The position numbers and the translations under genes are program-made. This document shows, one piece after another, positions 7,402 to 17,422 of a stretch of DNA of 64,000 nucleotides. The notes under the pieces are model-generated. The model saw nothing but the letters and a program-made list of their open reading frames with translations. It did not search any database and was not told where the DNA came from. Location: positions 186,001-250,000 of the forward strand of contig NKJC01000005.1 of the NCBI GenBank assembly GCA_002256435.1, in the 5' to 3' direction. Every line of letters begins with the position of its first letter. Positions within the stretch are counted from its first letter, which is position 1. The stretch comes from Chitinophagaceae bacterium BSSC1 (lineage in GTDB: Bacteria; Bacteroidota; Bacteroidia; Chitinophagales; Chitinophagaceae).

Positions 7402-10400
7402 TGCTTGGTTGCTGGTTTATTACTAGATTTAATTTTGTTTTTTTCTGCTTTTTCTGTTGCAGTTTTCTTTCTGAAAATTTCTCGCCAGTGATCATATTCC
7501 AAAGTAATTACAAAAGTAAGTCCTGTTTCAATGATTTGGCCTTCTATCACCCCTTCATAACTATTCTTGCTATAGGTGCGTAACATATATCTTCCATCTT
7601 TACTCAACAGATAATCTACAGTAACATCACCAGCAATTACAGATGCATTGGGGGCGCTGCTGCCCCCCTCTATAGGAACATTGGTACCCACATTAACCTT
7701 AATTCTATCATTATTCATGCTACGTGATAATCCTACGCGTAAATCGGTTCTGGTTTGTGCTGTACCAGATGAATAATCATCCTGTGACTCAATCCCAACA
7801 TTAATGTCAACACCCTTAATAAGTCCGCTGGCAAATTTGTTCAACTGATCAGTAAGTATACCACTTACACTCTGACGCATCATAGTGCCAGTGGTGGTTG
7901 ACCCCGTACTATTCTGCGTAATATCTTCACCAATAAACCTACCCAAAATCAATAAGGCAAATACCTGTTTGTTAATTTCTGATTCATCCAAACGCAATTG
8001 CGTTAATTTATCTTCCACCACAGGCCATTTTGACGCTTCTGGTTCCGGGATAATTACATCAAACGCAATCTGCGGTTTTAGTAAGTCGCCCTTCATATTA
8101 AGGTATACTTCTACAGGGAGTCTTTGTTTATACTTGTTTAATTCAGTATTGGTTAAACCACCCAATTCAGATTCTACTAGGTCAATAGGAGAAGCTTTGG
8201 TAGCATACATGGCTTTTATGTCCACTATTGCACTCATGGGGTCACCCGTCCATGTAATAGTGCTACCCTTAACAATTTCAAATTTCTTTTTGAGCAGGTT
8301 AAAGGAGATTTGATAGGAACCTTTTTGCACTTCATATAAACCCGTCAAACTTAGTTTACCACTTTCATCCATACCTGCAGAAAGGCTAGACTTTCCTCTT
8401 ACAGATAGAGCATCACCGGTTCTGCTATCAATAACTAGGGTAAAATTTGCAGCGGTATCTGTTTCAATGATGGCACTCAAATTAATCCCTTTCATCAATG
8501 ATAGCCTTTGTACAAGTGTGTCTGAAAAATTCACTTGAATAGTACTATCGTTCAAATGCTTGGTATCAATAAAATTCACAACACCTTCTCTACTTTGAAG
8601 TTCAGGATCACTACTTGGTAATACTACGTTTAAATCTGTTAATTTATTGGCCTTTAACCTTGCATTCATGTCTAGATTTTCAAGGCTTCCTTTTAGTTTA
8701 ACACTGGCGTCCATATTCAATTTGCCAAAAAACAATTGATTGTCAGCCTGAGTAGAATTGATCAGGTTAAAATCCTTTGCCTCTAAACTTAGATCCAATC
8801 CAAAATGGCGTAAATCTGAGGTTTGAATAGTTCCATCCAATACGGCGGTTTTTCCAAGAGTATCTTTTAATGTTAGATGGTCAAATGTTAAACCGTTTTC
8901 TGACACCAATAATTTCTCATTTTCCAATTGAAATCGCTGACCCAACATTGTGGGAGTAATAAAGGCGTTTTCAAAAAGCAAATCGCCATTCAATCTTGGT
9001 TTTTCTAGGTTACCAGTCAAATGCATATTGGCTTGCAATTTTCCACCAGCGTCTTTAATTTGTCCTGCTGAAAAAGGAATAATGGTTGCCATATTCAAGC
9101 TATCCATTAGCAATTGCATATCTAAGATTTCGGATTCGGCATCAAAGTAACCCTTCACACTTGCATGTGTTCCTTGTCCATTTAGTTCAAGGTCTGCCTT
9201 AAATCTATTGGCTGTTTCATTATCCACTTTTAAATCTAAATCACCAATTAGTCGTTTGTCATAAGCAAAACCGGCAATTTTAATGTCTGATGTAAATACG
9301 GGCTTTTTAGTTGCATTAAGAATAACAGCCTGACCATTGATAATACCTTCAGCTCCAATAGAATCCTGTCTAATCATATCGGTAAGCGTTCTAATGCTAA
9401 AGTTTTTAAATGAAAGGTCAATGGGAGAAGAAGGGTCATTGGATCTGTTATTAACCAAGATAGACTGGTCTTTGTATTGCAAACCAACATTACTAACTAT
9501 TAGGCCTGCTGAATCATAATAAATACTATTTAATGGATCTACTTGCCAAGACTGTCTATTGAGTAAAAGGCTGTCTGGATTCAAGTGGAATCTTAAACCT
9601 TTGTTTTGTTGTTGCATAGACAAAGAGAGCTGATACATTTTCTCAGACATTTTATTCCGGAAAATCACATTGCCATAAACGGTGTTTTTTGAAACTCTCC
9701 CATTTAAAGAAGCATTGTTTAATAACAAATTTTTTACCGCTGCATTTTCAAAACTGATCACATATCGCATTGCTGTATCACCAGAAGAAATTTGCGCTTG
9801 TAACTTTCTAATTCTGTTTCCATCAACTTGAATCAATGGGGCATTTAAATTAAAATCCAAGAGATTCCTTTCAGACACAAAATGCATAGTTGCCCCCATA
9901 GTATCCGTTCCTTTTAATTCTGGCAGGAATTGTAATACTATGGGCGATGTTCTAAATTGAAAACTAGCCTTCCAATCTTGAGGAACAAATACCGTGTCAT
10001 GGAAATCTTTTATTTGATAATATTGTTTCAAATGATGCTCTAATGCTGTAGGCAATTCTGTTAACCGATACCTACCTTTAATATCTGCAATCAATGGTTT
10101 TGAAAAAAGTGTCAGATGATTATCTACATCTATCATCTCTGCTTTAATCCTTGCAGTATCTGATGCAAAATGATGACTTCCTCTTGAGAACCTAATTTGA
10201 CTAATAAATGCCTCTCCCATTAATGAATCGGGATGGGTGTTGGAAAAATCAACCACTAATTTACTATGCATAGAAAAGCTATCTGCACTTAAATGCAAAG
10301 CTTTAAAATTGATTGTATCAATGAGCATTGACAATTTTACGGCTGGGAACCCTTGTTTTAAAGCAGCCTGGGCATCCAAATCAAAAATTAAATTGGAATC

Positions 10401-12305
10401 AAACATTGCAGCATTAATGTTCAGATTGCCTTGATCAAATTGTGCCTTTGCTTTTAAATTCCGGTATTCATATCCTTTAAATTGAAATGCTTGTACAGTT
10501 GCTTGTAAATCTGCTTGTAGTGTTTTATAATCATAGCCCCTACCTTTAACTTGACCATTCATACTGAGTTGTCCAAGTAAACTGTCTTGCCTTAAAAACT
10601 TTCCCAACTCAACACGATTCAGCTCTACTTTGGCATCATAAGTTTTTTTACTTAAAGACATGGTGCCATTAAGCTGAACATTACCCATACTAGTAGTTGC
10701 AAAGAGTTTGGTACCAAAACTATTCATGGTTCCATTGAAACTACCCTTAACACGCATGGATGTAGGAATACGTATAGAACTTGGAATAGACTTAGCTGGT
10801 AAAATGTTGGTTAAGTCTTTACTTGTGGTTGAAAAAGCAAGAGAAGGGATTTGGAAATACGCTTTATCCATATTGGGCAACCCAGTAATATGTCCTTTCA
10901 TTTGCAAAGAAGTTGTTCCAACACCGCTTGCATGAAGATCTGTAATATTCAAATTACCAATACTTCCTTTTACAATTGCACCAGCACTAATCACCACATT
11001 TTGTTGTTTAGCCAATTGTTTTTTTAAGTCTGGAACTAGCAGCAATAGGTCTGAGATGGCAAGCTTACTATTCTTCAAATTCAAATCAACTTTTGCTGTA
11101 CCAATTTCTTTAGCTAAAGACGCTGGAGAATTATACTGTAGTAAAAGGTCTGTTTGTATATGAGTCTTGTTAGTATGCAAATTAAAAGCTCTTAAAAATG
11201 TTTCCTTACTAGTATAAGCAAACTGAGTGCCCAATTCTAAAATGGAAAAACCTGATTGTTCCTTAAAATGCATTTGTTGAATCTTACCGGAATATTTATT
11301 TTCAGATAGGTCTAAACTATCTGCTTGCAATTTCAAATCCTTTACATTGAGGTGAAAATAATCCAAGCCGGATTTTTGTTTTGGATATTGATCATCATCA
11401 AATTGAATATTAGCATTGGTTAAATCAATTTTATTGGCAACTATTTGCCAGAAGGCTGATTTTATAGTGTCTGCCCTAATTTCTTGAGAGACTTTTGCAT
11501 TTTTAGTTTGCTTACCAATATTTACAGCAACATTTGCTCCATCTAACTTTAATTGATAGATAGGAATCAATAAATTATGTAAATCTATTTCGCCAACATG
11601 CAACTTTATTTCTTCCATTTGCAGACTAGAAGATAAAGCAGCGCTTGAGTCTACATAAGTTACCAAAACTTGATGAAGCTCTAAAGGGTCTGTAGCATAT
11701 TTAGAAGCTTCTGGAGCAATTTTTTTGATATTGGTTTTCAATAACCCAAGAGAAACCCTACTATCAATTCCTGCAAATTGGTCCTTAAATCTGAATTGAA
11801 GGTTTTTCAATTGTACAGCACCCATTTGAAAAATCATAGGAGCCGAACTGTCTTTGGGTATTTTGGACTTCTCTGAATTAGACTCAAATGCTTTGGCTAT
11901 ATATTCAAAATTGAAAACGGAGTCTGGTTTATTACGCAAAATATTGGCATGCACATTTTCAAGTTCCAGATTACTTATAGCAACCCGGTTATTGAGCAAA
12001 CCCAGCATGGATATGTCTATCAGCAATCTTTCCCCAGAAAGCAAAGTGTCTTTATGTTGGTCTTCAAAATAAAAATTTTTCAAAACCACCCTATTGGGAA
12101 AATCAATTCTTAAACCACCAATGGCAACTTTGGTTCCCAATTTTTGGTTCAAATACGATACGGTCTTTTTCTTAGCAAAATCCTGAACAAATTGAAAACG
12201 AATGAGGATCCAAATCAAAACCAATATGCCAACTACGGAAACAGCCACCCAAAAAAGGGACTTCAGAAATATTCCCGGGATTTTTTTAAAATTGGCTTTG
12301 TACAT
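7398..12305 (-). CDS. tamB: TamB translocation and assembly module protein
   Basis: This is a 1635-residue protein with one N-terminal transmembrane anchor (LFWVAVSVVGILVLIWILI at about residues 16-34) followed by an AsmA-like start and a very long repetitive beta-rich periplasmic part. The conserved C-terminal TamB domain (formerly DUF490) is clear: KKKFEIVKGSTITWTGDP, then SPIDLVESELGG and VDYLLSKDGRYMLRTY. TamB spans the periplasm and works with an Omp85 partner, here tamL directly downstream with a 4-base overlap. The family is now viewed as a lipid bridge between membranes. The length is normal for TamB proteins of this phylum. Confidence 0.92.
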   Translation of the reverse strand: MYKANFKKIPGIFLKSLFWVAVSVVGILVLIWILIRFQFVQDFAKKKTVSYLNQKLGTKVAIGGLRIDFPNRVVLKNFYFEDQHKDTLLSGERLLIDISMLGLLNNRVAISNLELENVHANILRNKPDSVFNFEYIAKAFESNSEKSKIPKDSSAPMIFQMGAVQLKNLQFRFKDQFAGIDSRVSLGLLKTNIKKIAPEASKYATDPLELHQVLVTYVDSSAALSSSLQMEEIKLHVGEIDLHNLLIPIYQLKLDGANVAVNIGKQTKNAKVSQEIRADTIKSAFWQIVANKIDLTNANIQFDDDQYPKQKSGLDYFHLNVKDLKLQADSLDLSENKYSGKIQQMHFKEQSGFSILELGTQFAYTSKETFLRAFNLHTNKTHIQTDLLLQYNSPASLAKEIGTAKVDLNLKNSKLAISDLLLLVPDLKKQLAKQQNVVISAGAIVKGSIGNLNITDLHASGVGTTSLQMKGHITGLPNMDKAYFQIPSLAFSTTSKDLTNILPAKSIPSSIRIPTSMRVKGSFNGTMNSFGTKLFATTSMGNVQLNGTMSLSKKTYDAKVELNRVELGKFLRQDSLLGQLSMNGQVKGRGYDYKTLQADLQATVQAFQFKGYEYRNLKAKAQFDQGNLNINAAMFDSNLIFDLDAQAALKQGFPAVKLSMLIDTINFKALHLSADSFSMHSKLVVDFSNTHPDSLMGEAFISQIRFSRGSHHFASDTARIKAEMIDVDNHLTLFSKPLIADIKGRYRLTELPTALEHHLKQYYQIKDFHDTVFVPQDWKASFQFRTSPIVLQFLPELKGTDTMGATMHFVSERNLLDFNLNAPLIQVDGNRIRKLQAQISSGDTAMRYVISFENAAVKNLLLNNASLNGRVSKNTVYGNVIFRNKMSEKMYQLSLSMQQQNKGLRFHLNPDSLLLNRQSWQVDPLNSIYYDSAGLIVSNVGLQYKDQSILVNNRSNDPSSPIDLSFKNFSIRTLTDMIRQDSIGAEGIINGQAVILNATKKPVFTSDIKIAGFAYDKRLIGDLDLKVDNETANRFKADLELNGQGTHASVKGYFDAESEILDMQLLMDSLNMATIIPFSAGQIKDAGGKLQANMHLTGNLEKPRLNGDLLFENAFITPTMLGQRFQLENEKLLVSENGLTFDHLTLKDTLGKTAVLDGTIQTSDLRHFGLDLSLEAKDFNLINSTQADNQLFFGKLNMDASVKLKGSLENLDMNARLKANKLTDLNVVLPSSDPELQSREGVVNFIDTKHLNDSTIQVNFSDTLVQRLSLMKGINLSAIIETDTAANFTLVIDSRTGDALSVRGKSSLSAGMDESGKLSLTGLYEVQKGSYQISFNLLKKKFEIVKGSTITWTGDPMSAIVDIKAMYATKASPIDLVESELGGLTNTELNKYKQRLPVEVYLNMKGDLLKPQIAFDVIIPEPEASKWPVVEDKLTQLRLDESEINKQVFALLILGRFIGEDITQNSTGSTTTGTMMRQSVSGILTDQLNKFASGLIKGVDINVGIESQDDYSSGTAQTRTDLRVGLSRSMNNDRIKVNVGTNVPIEGGSSAPNASVIAGDVTVDYLLSKDGRYMLRTYSKNSYEGVIEGQIIETGLTFVITLEYDHWREIFRKKTATEKAEKNKIKSSNKPATKQ

Positions 12306-12366
12306 GTTTTACAGAAACTAACAGCCCTGAGGGAACCTGCTATTTCCGTGAAGATAGCAAAATTAA

Positions 12367-14352
12367 CTAGGAAAGCGGAAGGGAGAGTATCACCGTTGTC
12401 CCCTTACCCAGCTCACTTTCAAGCACAATTGAACCATTATGTAACTCCATAAATTGCTTTGCCACTACCAAACCCAAACCTGATCCCATATAACTTATGG
12501 TATTAGTAGCCCTATAAAATGAATTAAATACTTTTTCAAGTTCATTTTCTGGAATCCCTATTCCCTTATCAATAATCCTAATTTCTACAATTCCTGGCAA
12601 TTCAGAAACCACTAATTCGGGATTATCTGAACCAGCTGAATACTTAAAAGCGTTTGAAATAATATTGGTCAGAACGTGGGTAAACAACATTTCATCTACA
12701 GATACCTTTACATGCCTTGCATTGTCTTTGACTAAAATTTTTCGCTTGTCTGGCTCATTGGCAAAATAGGTTTGAACAATTGAATCAATGATTGGTGATA
12801 AGTATAATGGCTTCAAATTGTACTGTAACTGGTTACTATCGTATCGGCCAACCAATAAGATATTGTTCATCAACTCTGTCATCCTGTCTACCTCCCCCTT
12901 GATCTGTCCAGCTGATTTTCTGATTCTTTTATAGAGTATTGGGTCAACATCTTCTGTATAAAATTCAATCAATTCAATGTTTGAAAAAATGACCGTTAAG
13001 GGAGTCCTAAACTGATGGGAAGTCAAGGAAACAAATCCTGATTTTAGTTCAGCTAATTCCTTCTCTTTTTCAAAGGCAAGTTTTTTATCGTGAACGTCAA
13101 TGATACTACCTGCAATAAAATAATCATTCTCACCAGGGTTCCCAAATTCCTTGACAACCATTTGAACCCATCTCCAATTTCCTTTTGCATGCTTTAGCCT
13201 CACCTCAATAAAAGACCTTTGTGAAGCAACTGATTTAAGTTTTCGAATATTCTCTCTAATGGCTTCCACGTCTTCTTCCAAGAAATAAGAATCAATTTCT
13301 TTGAGCATACATTCTCTGGTATCATGGCCGGAAATTTCTTTCCAGTAATTGTTCAAAAAGGTAATTTGATTCTCACTATTCAAGCGAAATACCGCTTCAC
13401 CCAAACTATTTAACAACAGATTAAATTCATTGCGCTGGACCTCTAAATACTCTTGCTGATATTTTAGTTGAGAAATGTCAAGATGAGATCCAACAATATA
13501 AATAGGGTTACCCGCTGCATCCCATTTTGCCACACCTGAGCCCCTAACCCAAACATAATATCCGTTCTTATGAAGAAATCTAAACTCGCTTGTATAAGAG
13601 GGTAATTGTCTTTTTAAATAGGCATTCAATGCAATTTCAACAATGGGATAATCATTGGGGTGTACCCTTGTTTTCCAATTTTCATAGGTATGTTCAAATT
13701 CATAATGTTGATACCCAATCATTTCCATGTATATCACAGAATAATGCAAAGTATTATTAGCAATATCCCATTCCCATAGTCCTTGCTGAGAAGCCTTGAC
13801 TGATAAATCAAACCTTTCTAAAGCCAAAGTATTCTCACGTTCTGCTTTTTCCCTAGTAAGTCTCAATCCAATATTGTTGGCTACAGAAAACAAAGCATCA
13901 GCCTCATCAGAATTCCATATTTTACCCACAGTACAATCATCATACCCCATCCATCCCCAGAATAGATTATTGTAAAAGATAGGCACAAATAAATAGGAAA
14001 GAATTCCCTGAAATTCCATTGCTTCTCTAAAGTAACTATTATCAGAATCTGCTACTTTTCCATACATATGTCTACCATTAAACAGTTCTTCATAAATACC
14101 TGGAACCATCTCATAGCTTACATTTTGTAAATCTGGATTGTCAATTTGGGGTTCAATTCCTTCTTTGCACCATTCGTGGGTATAATCCAAAAATAGCTGT
14201 CCATCAACCATTTTATTCGTAAAAATATAACACCTATCTACATCTGTTGAAGCCCCTAAAACGGCAACCAACTTACTTAAAATGGTGTTCAATTCACTAT
14301 TTTCCAAAAGGGCACCATTAGCCTTAGAAATACCAGACAACAAATTCTTCAT
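12367..14352 (-). CDS. GAF/PAS hybrid sensor histidine kinase
   Basis: This is a 661-residue protein with no transmembrane segment. In order it has a GAF domain (about 12-170; RCYIFTNK, FVPIFYNNLFWGWMGYDD), a PAS_3 domain with PAC motif (about 178-300; WRTR-like TRVHPNDY, GSHLDISQLK), a second PAS (about 308-430; SENQITFLNNYWKEISGHD, IAGSIIDVHDKK), HisKA with the phospho-acceptor in LTSHQFRTPLT (His446), and HATPase_c (NIISNAFKYS, IDKGIGIP, GSGLGLVVAKQFMELHNG). It should autophosphorylate in response to an unknown cytoplasmic signal. No response regulator is adjacent. It lies 69 bases downstream of a lipoprotein gene whose promoter carries a NarL-type palindrome, so the two may be co-transcribed. 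Confidence 0.92.
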   Translation of the reverse strand: MKNLLSGISKANGALLENSELNTILSKLVAVLGASTDVDRCYIFTNKMVDGQLFLDYTHEWCKEGIEPQIDNPDLQNVSYEMVPGIYEELFNGRHMYGKVADSDNSYFREAMEFQGILSYLFVPIFYNNLFWGWMGYDDCTVGKIWNSDEADALFSVANNIGLRLTREKAERENTLALERFDLSVKASQQGLWEWDIANNTLHYSVIYMEMIGYQHYEFEHTYENWKTRVHPNDYPIVEIALNAYLKRQLPSYTSEFRFLHKNGYYVWVRGSGVAKWDAAGNPIYIVGSHLDISQLKYQQEYLEVQRNEFNLLLNSLGEAVFRLNSENQITFLNNYWKEISGHDTRECMLKEIDSYFLEEDVEAIRENIRKLKSVASQRSFIEVRLKHAKGNWRWVQMVVKEFGNPGENDYFIAGSIIDVHDKKLAFEKEKELAELKSGFVSLTSHQFRTPLTVIFSNIELIEFYTEDVDPILYKRIRKSAGQIKGEVDRMTELMNNILLVGRYDSNQLQYNLKPLYLSPIIDSIVQTYFANEPDKRKILVKDNARHVKVSVDEMLFTHVLTNIISNAFKYSAGSDNPELVVSELPGIVEIRIIDKGIGIPENELEKVFNSFYRATNTISYMGSGLGLVVAKQFMELHNGSIVLESELGKGTTVILSLPLS

Positions 14353-14421
14353 ACTTATTTGCAGGGCTTTAAACCGCGATGAAGTTACTTGCTCTAAATT
14401 GAAATAGATATAATGAAATCC

Positions 14422-15186
14422 TCAAAAATCAGCTAGCCCCAAGAACAGGGGTTCTTTTTGCTTTAATTGAACAATTAAAGCTTTCGCTGACAAATCACTG
14501 TCAGGAAGAAAGTACTTATTAGTTGATTTTCCTAAAAATTGTTGTACAGGTTTTTTATTTTCAAGGTCAATTCTGGTTATTTGAATGCGGTGTTCTGAAA
14601 AATGAGCTTCTCCTTGCTCCATATTCCATTCTGCTTCAAACACTAATATTTCATTTCCCAGTTTTAGAAAATAAGGATAGGAAAGTTCACCAATACCTTT
14701 ATAAAGTGGTAACAAGTGGAAGTTTTGGTCTAAGGATTGAATCCAAAAAAGCTGATAGTTAGAACCCGAACCACCATAGCTTTTTTCCAAAGAAAAAAAC
14801 AAAGGGCCTACATTTTGCAGTTTAACGTTATTTGCCTTAAAGAGGTTAGCAACAACAAACGGGTAATCGTCTGGTTCGGCTTCAAAGGTTTTTAGATAAA
14901 GCAACTGCTTAGTGGAATCCTTAAAAATTGCCAATGATACTGGCCTAGCTAAACTAGAATCAAAAGAATGACGGTGTTCATCCAATTTAGCTCTAAACAA
15001 GCCAATACTTACTTTTTGGCTATCTATTTGTACTTGATTAAATATGGTGTCAATACTAAAAATAGACGTGTCCACAAATGAAGTCAGCGCATTGTTCTGA
15101 TGATTAGCTTCAATATTATTGCATGCTTGAAACAAAAATAATGCAACTAATAAAACTATCCATTGTTGAATCTTTCCCATAATCAA
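14422..15186 (-). CDS. Lipoprotein of unknown function
   Basis: This 254-residue product has a hydrophobic leader and a lipobox (FLFQAC, Cys22), so it is probably a membrane-anchored lipoprotein. The rest looks like a mixed alpha/beta globular domain with no motif that I recognise. Met3 is an alternative start that would give the same leader. It lies upstream of the PAS sensor kinase on the same strand. A palindrome of the TACCC-N6-GGGTA type lies 56 bases before its start codon, linking it by sequence to the YHS gene and the response regulator near 4 kb. A role as an accessory sensor for the kinase is possible but unproven. Confidence 0.6.
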   Translation of the reverse strand: MIMGKIQQWIVLLVALFLFQACNNIEANHQNNALTSFVDTSIFSIDTIFNQVQIDSQKVSIGLFRAKLDEHRHSFDSSLARPVSLAIFKDSTKQLLYLKTFEAEPDDYPFVVANLFKANNVKLQNVGPLFFSLEKSYGGSGSNYQLFWIQSLDQNFHLLPLYKGIGELSYPYFLKLGNEILVFEAEWNMEQGEAHFSEHRIQITRIDLENKKPVQQFLGKSTNKYFLPDSDLSAKALIVQLKQKEPLFLGLADF

Positions 15187-15241
15187 TCCAAGATTTTAAA
15201 ATTTCTTGAATTGAAATTATGTAACCGCACAATGGCATAGA

Positions 15242-15257
15242 TACCCTACAGTGGGTA
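15242..15257. promoter_or_regulatory. NarL-like 7-2-7 palindrome upstream of lipoprotein/kinase genes
   Basis: The sequence is TACCCTA-CA-GTGGGTA within a perfect ATACCC-N6-GGGTAT. It lies 56 bases upstream of the lipoprotein start on the minus strand, close to the 51-base spacing seen at the YHS gene. On the minus strand no T-run follows it, which argues against a terminator for the lyase gene upstream. Confidence 0.55.
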
Positions 15258-15281
15258 TTTCTTATTTAAAAGGCTGGAATA

Positions 15282-16484
15282 TTATAATAATTTCAATTGC
15301 AATCTACCCAAATCTGCACCCAAAATTTTGGCTAAAGTATCCATGGAGTCCTTGTATCCATACTTTCTTTCAGCAGTTAAGATTAATGGAAATGCATCGG
15401 TATACCCAAATGGTTTGATTTGAGGATAAGTCCATGTTTTTTGTTGCAACAAATAAGGCATAATTGCGTCAAAAGCCATTTTTAAGGACTTCCCAGAACT
15501 TGTTTTGGTTTGAAAATAGTCTATCCCAATTTGATCAGACAATTCGGCCACCACATTAAATGCATTTAAAATAAAAACAGAATAATGAAGAGAGGTTGTA
15601 CGTTCTAACTCTAGTGGGAATAGTCCATTGGCGTCCATTTGCTTGTCCAATCTTGCTTTAGATACAGCAATGATTTTTTTGGCTAAATCCAAACTATCTA
15701 CATAAATGGCAATGGCAAGTGTTTGCGCATCAAACCAAATTGCATGGTTATTTTTGGTATTCATTTCATCTGTTCCAATTTTACTTGTTCTAAGCCAAAC
15801 AAGAAATTCACTCATCCAAGATTGCAATCCCTTTTGATCATTTGCTGTCCAATGTGAAGAACCTTTTATTAGATTAATTGCGTCTAAAGCATAGATAAAT
15901 TGTCTGGTATCAATTACTCCTTCTGCCCTTCCGTTTGTTACTCCTTTTACAGCTTGTCCAAAATTTAGGTTTGGATTCATTCTAGTAGCTGTATCTAAAA
16001 ACCAAACCCGCATGAGTTTTGAAGCGTGTTTGGCATAATTTTCATTGCCTGAATAAAAGTAGGCCAATGCCAAAGTATTTACATTTTCACATAGCTTGGG
16101 CATTTGTTCTTTGTCAGGATAATTTTTAACCTCTGGATTCACTTCTCCATCTTTACGGATATAAGGCAAGCCATTGGGTTTTGATGGGTCTGGCCACCAA
16201 TAAGGGGCTAAACTCATATAATCATGCTTATTGCCACTTGGAGGAATGTCTTTTTTTTGCATGACACTTACAGGCTTATAACCCAACAAACTGTCAGCGT
16301 CATGAAGCAATTGTTCGTAAGCAGGTTTAAAAACTGCATTTCCCTTCTGCAATTGTTTTTTATTGTACGCCAATTGTTTAAAATTCCATTTGACCATATC
16401 GGTTTTGGAAAGCTTTACCTGAGCAAAAACAAGTTGGCTAAAAAAGCAGCATAACAAAAGAGCGTAAGCAGATTTTGTATTCAT
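15282..16484 (-). CDS. Alginate lyase family protein (PF05426 type, PL5/PL38-like), copy 1
   Basis: This is a 400-residue protein with a signal peptide (LLCCFFSQLVFAQ). The body is helical and fits the alpha/alpha toroid of the PF05426 alginate lyases. Conserved blocks are HDYMSLAPYWWPDPSKPNG (residues 87-105), DTATRMNPNLNFGQAVKG, TKNNHAIWFDAQ (Asn246-His247) and TTSLHYSVF (His300-Tyr301); the Asn/His/Tyr set is the usual beta-elimination machinery. It is the last gene of the minus-strand operon and a clear paralogue of the lyase at 22424-23683. PL38 members of gut Bacteroides cleave alginate; whether this one prefers mannuronate, glucuronate or another uronate cannot be told. Confidence 0.85.
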   Translation of the reverse strand: MNTKSAYALLLCCFFSQLVFAQVKLSKTDMVKWNFKQLAYNKKQLQKGNAVFKPAYEQLLHDADSLLGYKPVSVMQKKDIPPSGNKHDYMSLAPYWWPDPSKPNGLPYIRKDGEVNPEVKNYPDKEQMPKLCENVNTLALAYFYSGNENYAKHASKLMRVWFLDTATRMNPNLNFGQAVKGVTNGRAEGVIDTRQFIYALDAINLIKGSSHWTANDQKGLQSWMSEFLVWLRTSKIGTDEMNTKNNHAIWFDAQTLAIAIYVDSLDLAKKIIAVSKARLDKQMDANGLFPLELERTTSLHYSVFILNAFNVVAELSDQIGIDYFQTKTSSGKSLKMAFDAIMPYLLQQKTWTYPQIKPFGYTDAFPLILTAERKYGYKDSMDTLAKILGADLGRLQLKLL

Positions 16485-16489
16485 AATTG

Positions 16490-17404
16490 CTAATTAATTT
16501 CTATCTTTTTAGTTGACATGGAAACATTAATTTCTTCCAAAAATTGAAGGATTCTTTTATTAATGTCATCGTTTTGTTCTTTGGAGAACTTGCCATGTAC
16601 ACCTCCTTCAATAGTGATAAATTCAGTTTTCACGCCAAGTTCCAATAATTTTTTGTGCAAGCTAACTGATTGCTGATAAGAAACCGTTGGATCGGCATTG
16701 CCGTGTACAATAAAGATGGGAGGGCTGTTTTTTGTTACATAACTTATGGGTGAAACTGCTTTAATAAAAGCATCATCTTTAGCTTTATCCCCCAACCAAT
16801 TTGTAGCAGACTTACTTGTGATATTAGGACCATAAGCCCAATCACCAACATCATTGATGCCATATTTATCAATGATAGCAACTACTTTAAACGGTAATCC
16901 ATTTTTGCAATTGGAATCAAAAATGGGATTATTTCCAAGTAATCCACCCATCAATGCCAAATGACCTCCTGCACTACCACCTAAAAAAATAATTTGCTTT
17001 GGATCTATATTGAATCTTTTAGCATTGTTCACCAAATAAATCAAAGCGCACCTTGTATCCTCTATTGCGGCAGGCGCTTTTGCTTGACCAGTTAATCTAT
17101 ATTCAATATTAGCAACTGCAAATCCAGACTTAAAATATGGATTAAATCCTCCCTGTCCTTCTTTTACTCCATGATTCCATCCACCACCATGAATATTAAT
17201 AATTAAAGGTGTTGGTTTACTAGGATTTTGGGCAAAATACAAATCCAATTTACCTTCCCAATCTCCCAGTTTTGTGTACACCAAATCAATTTGTGCTTCA
17301 TACCCTTTTGGATATACCACAGGTTTATAAACAGTATCACCTGCCGCCTGACCCAAACTGGTCAAGGAGCAGGTGATGCAAAAAAACAATAAGAATTGCT
17401 TCAT
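16490..17404 (-). CDS. Secreted alpha/beta hydrolase (BD-FAE-like esterase)
   Basis: This is a 304-residue protein with a signal peptide (MKQFLLFFCITCSLTSLGQA). It carries the oxyanion-hole motif HGGGW (residues 72-76), the nucleophile elbow GGSAGGH (Ser144), an acid in HGNADPTV (Asp238) and the catalytic His in GGVHGKF (His270). This is the arrangement of the bifunctional feruloyl/acetyl-xylan esterase-like carbohydrate esterases. It lies between susD and the second PF05426-type lyase, so removal of O-acetyl groups from a polyuronate is the natural guess; bacterial alginates are acetylated while algal ones are not. The substrate is inference. Confidence 0.85.
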   Translation of the reverse strand: MKQFLLFFCITCSLTSLGQAAGDTVYKPVVYPKGYEAQIDLVYTKLGDWEGKLDLYFAQNPSKPTPLIINIHGGGWNHGVKEGQGGFNPYFKSGFAVANIEYRLTGQAKAPAAIEDTRCALIYLVNNAKRFNIDPKQIIFLGGSAGGHLALMGGLLGNNPIFDSNCKNGLPFKVVAIIDKYGINDVGDWAYGPNITSKSATNWLGDKAKDDAFIKAVSPISYVTKNSPPIFIVHGNADPTVSYQQSVSLHKKLLELGVKTEFITIEGGVHGKFSKEQNDDINKRILQFLEEINVSMSTKKIEIN

Positions 17405-17422
17405 GATGTTAAATCAAATTGA

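Noticed and set aside
7885-8313. Long plus-strand frame inside tamB
   Set aside because: It lies wholly antisense to a strongly supported coding region and its product has no recognisable motif or signal.
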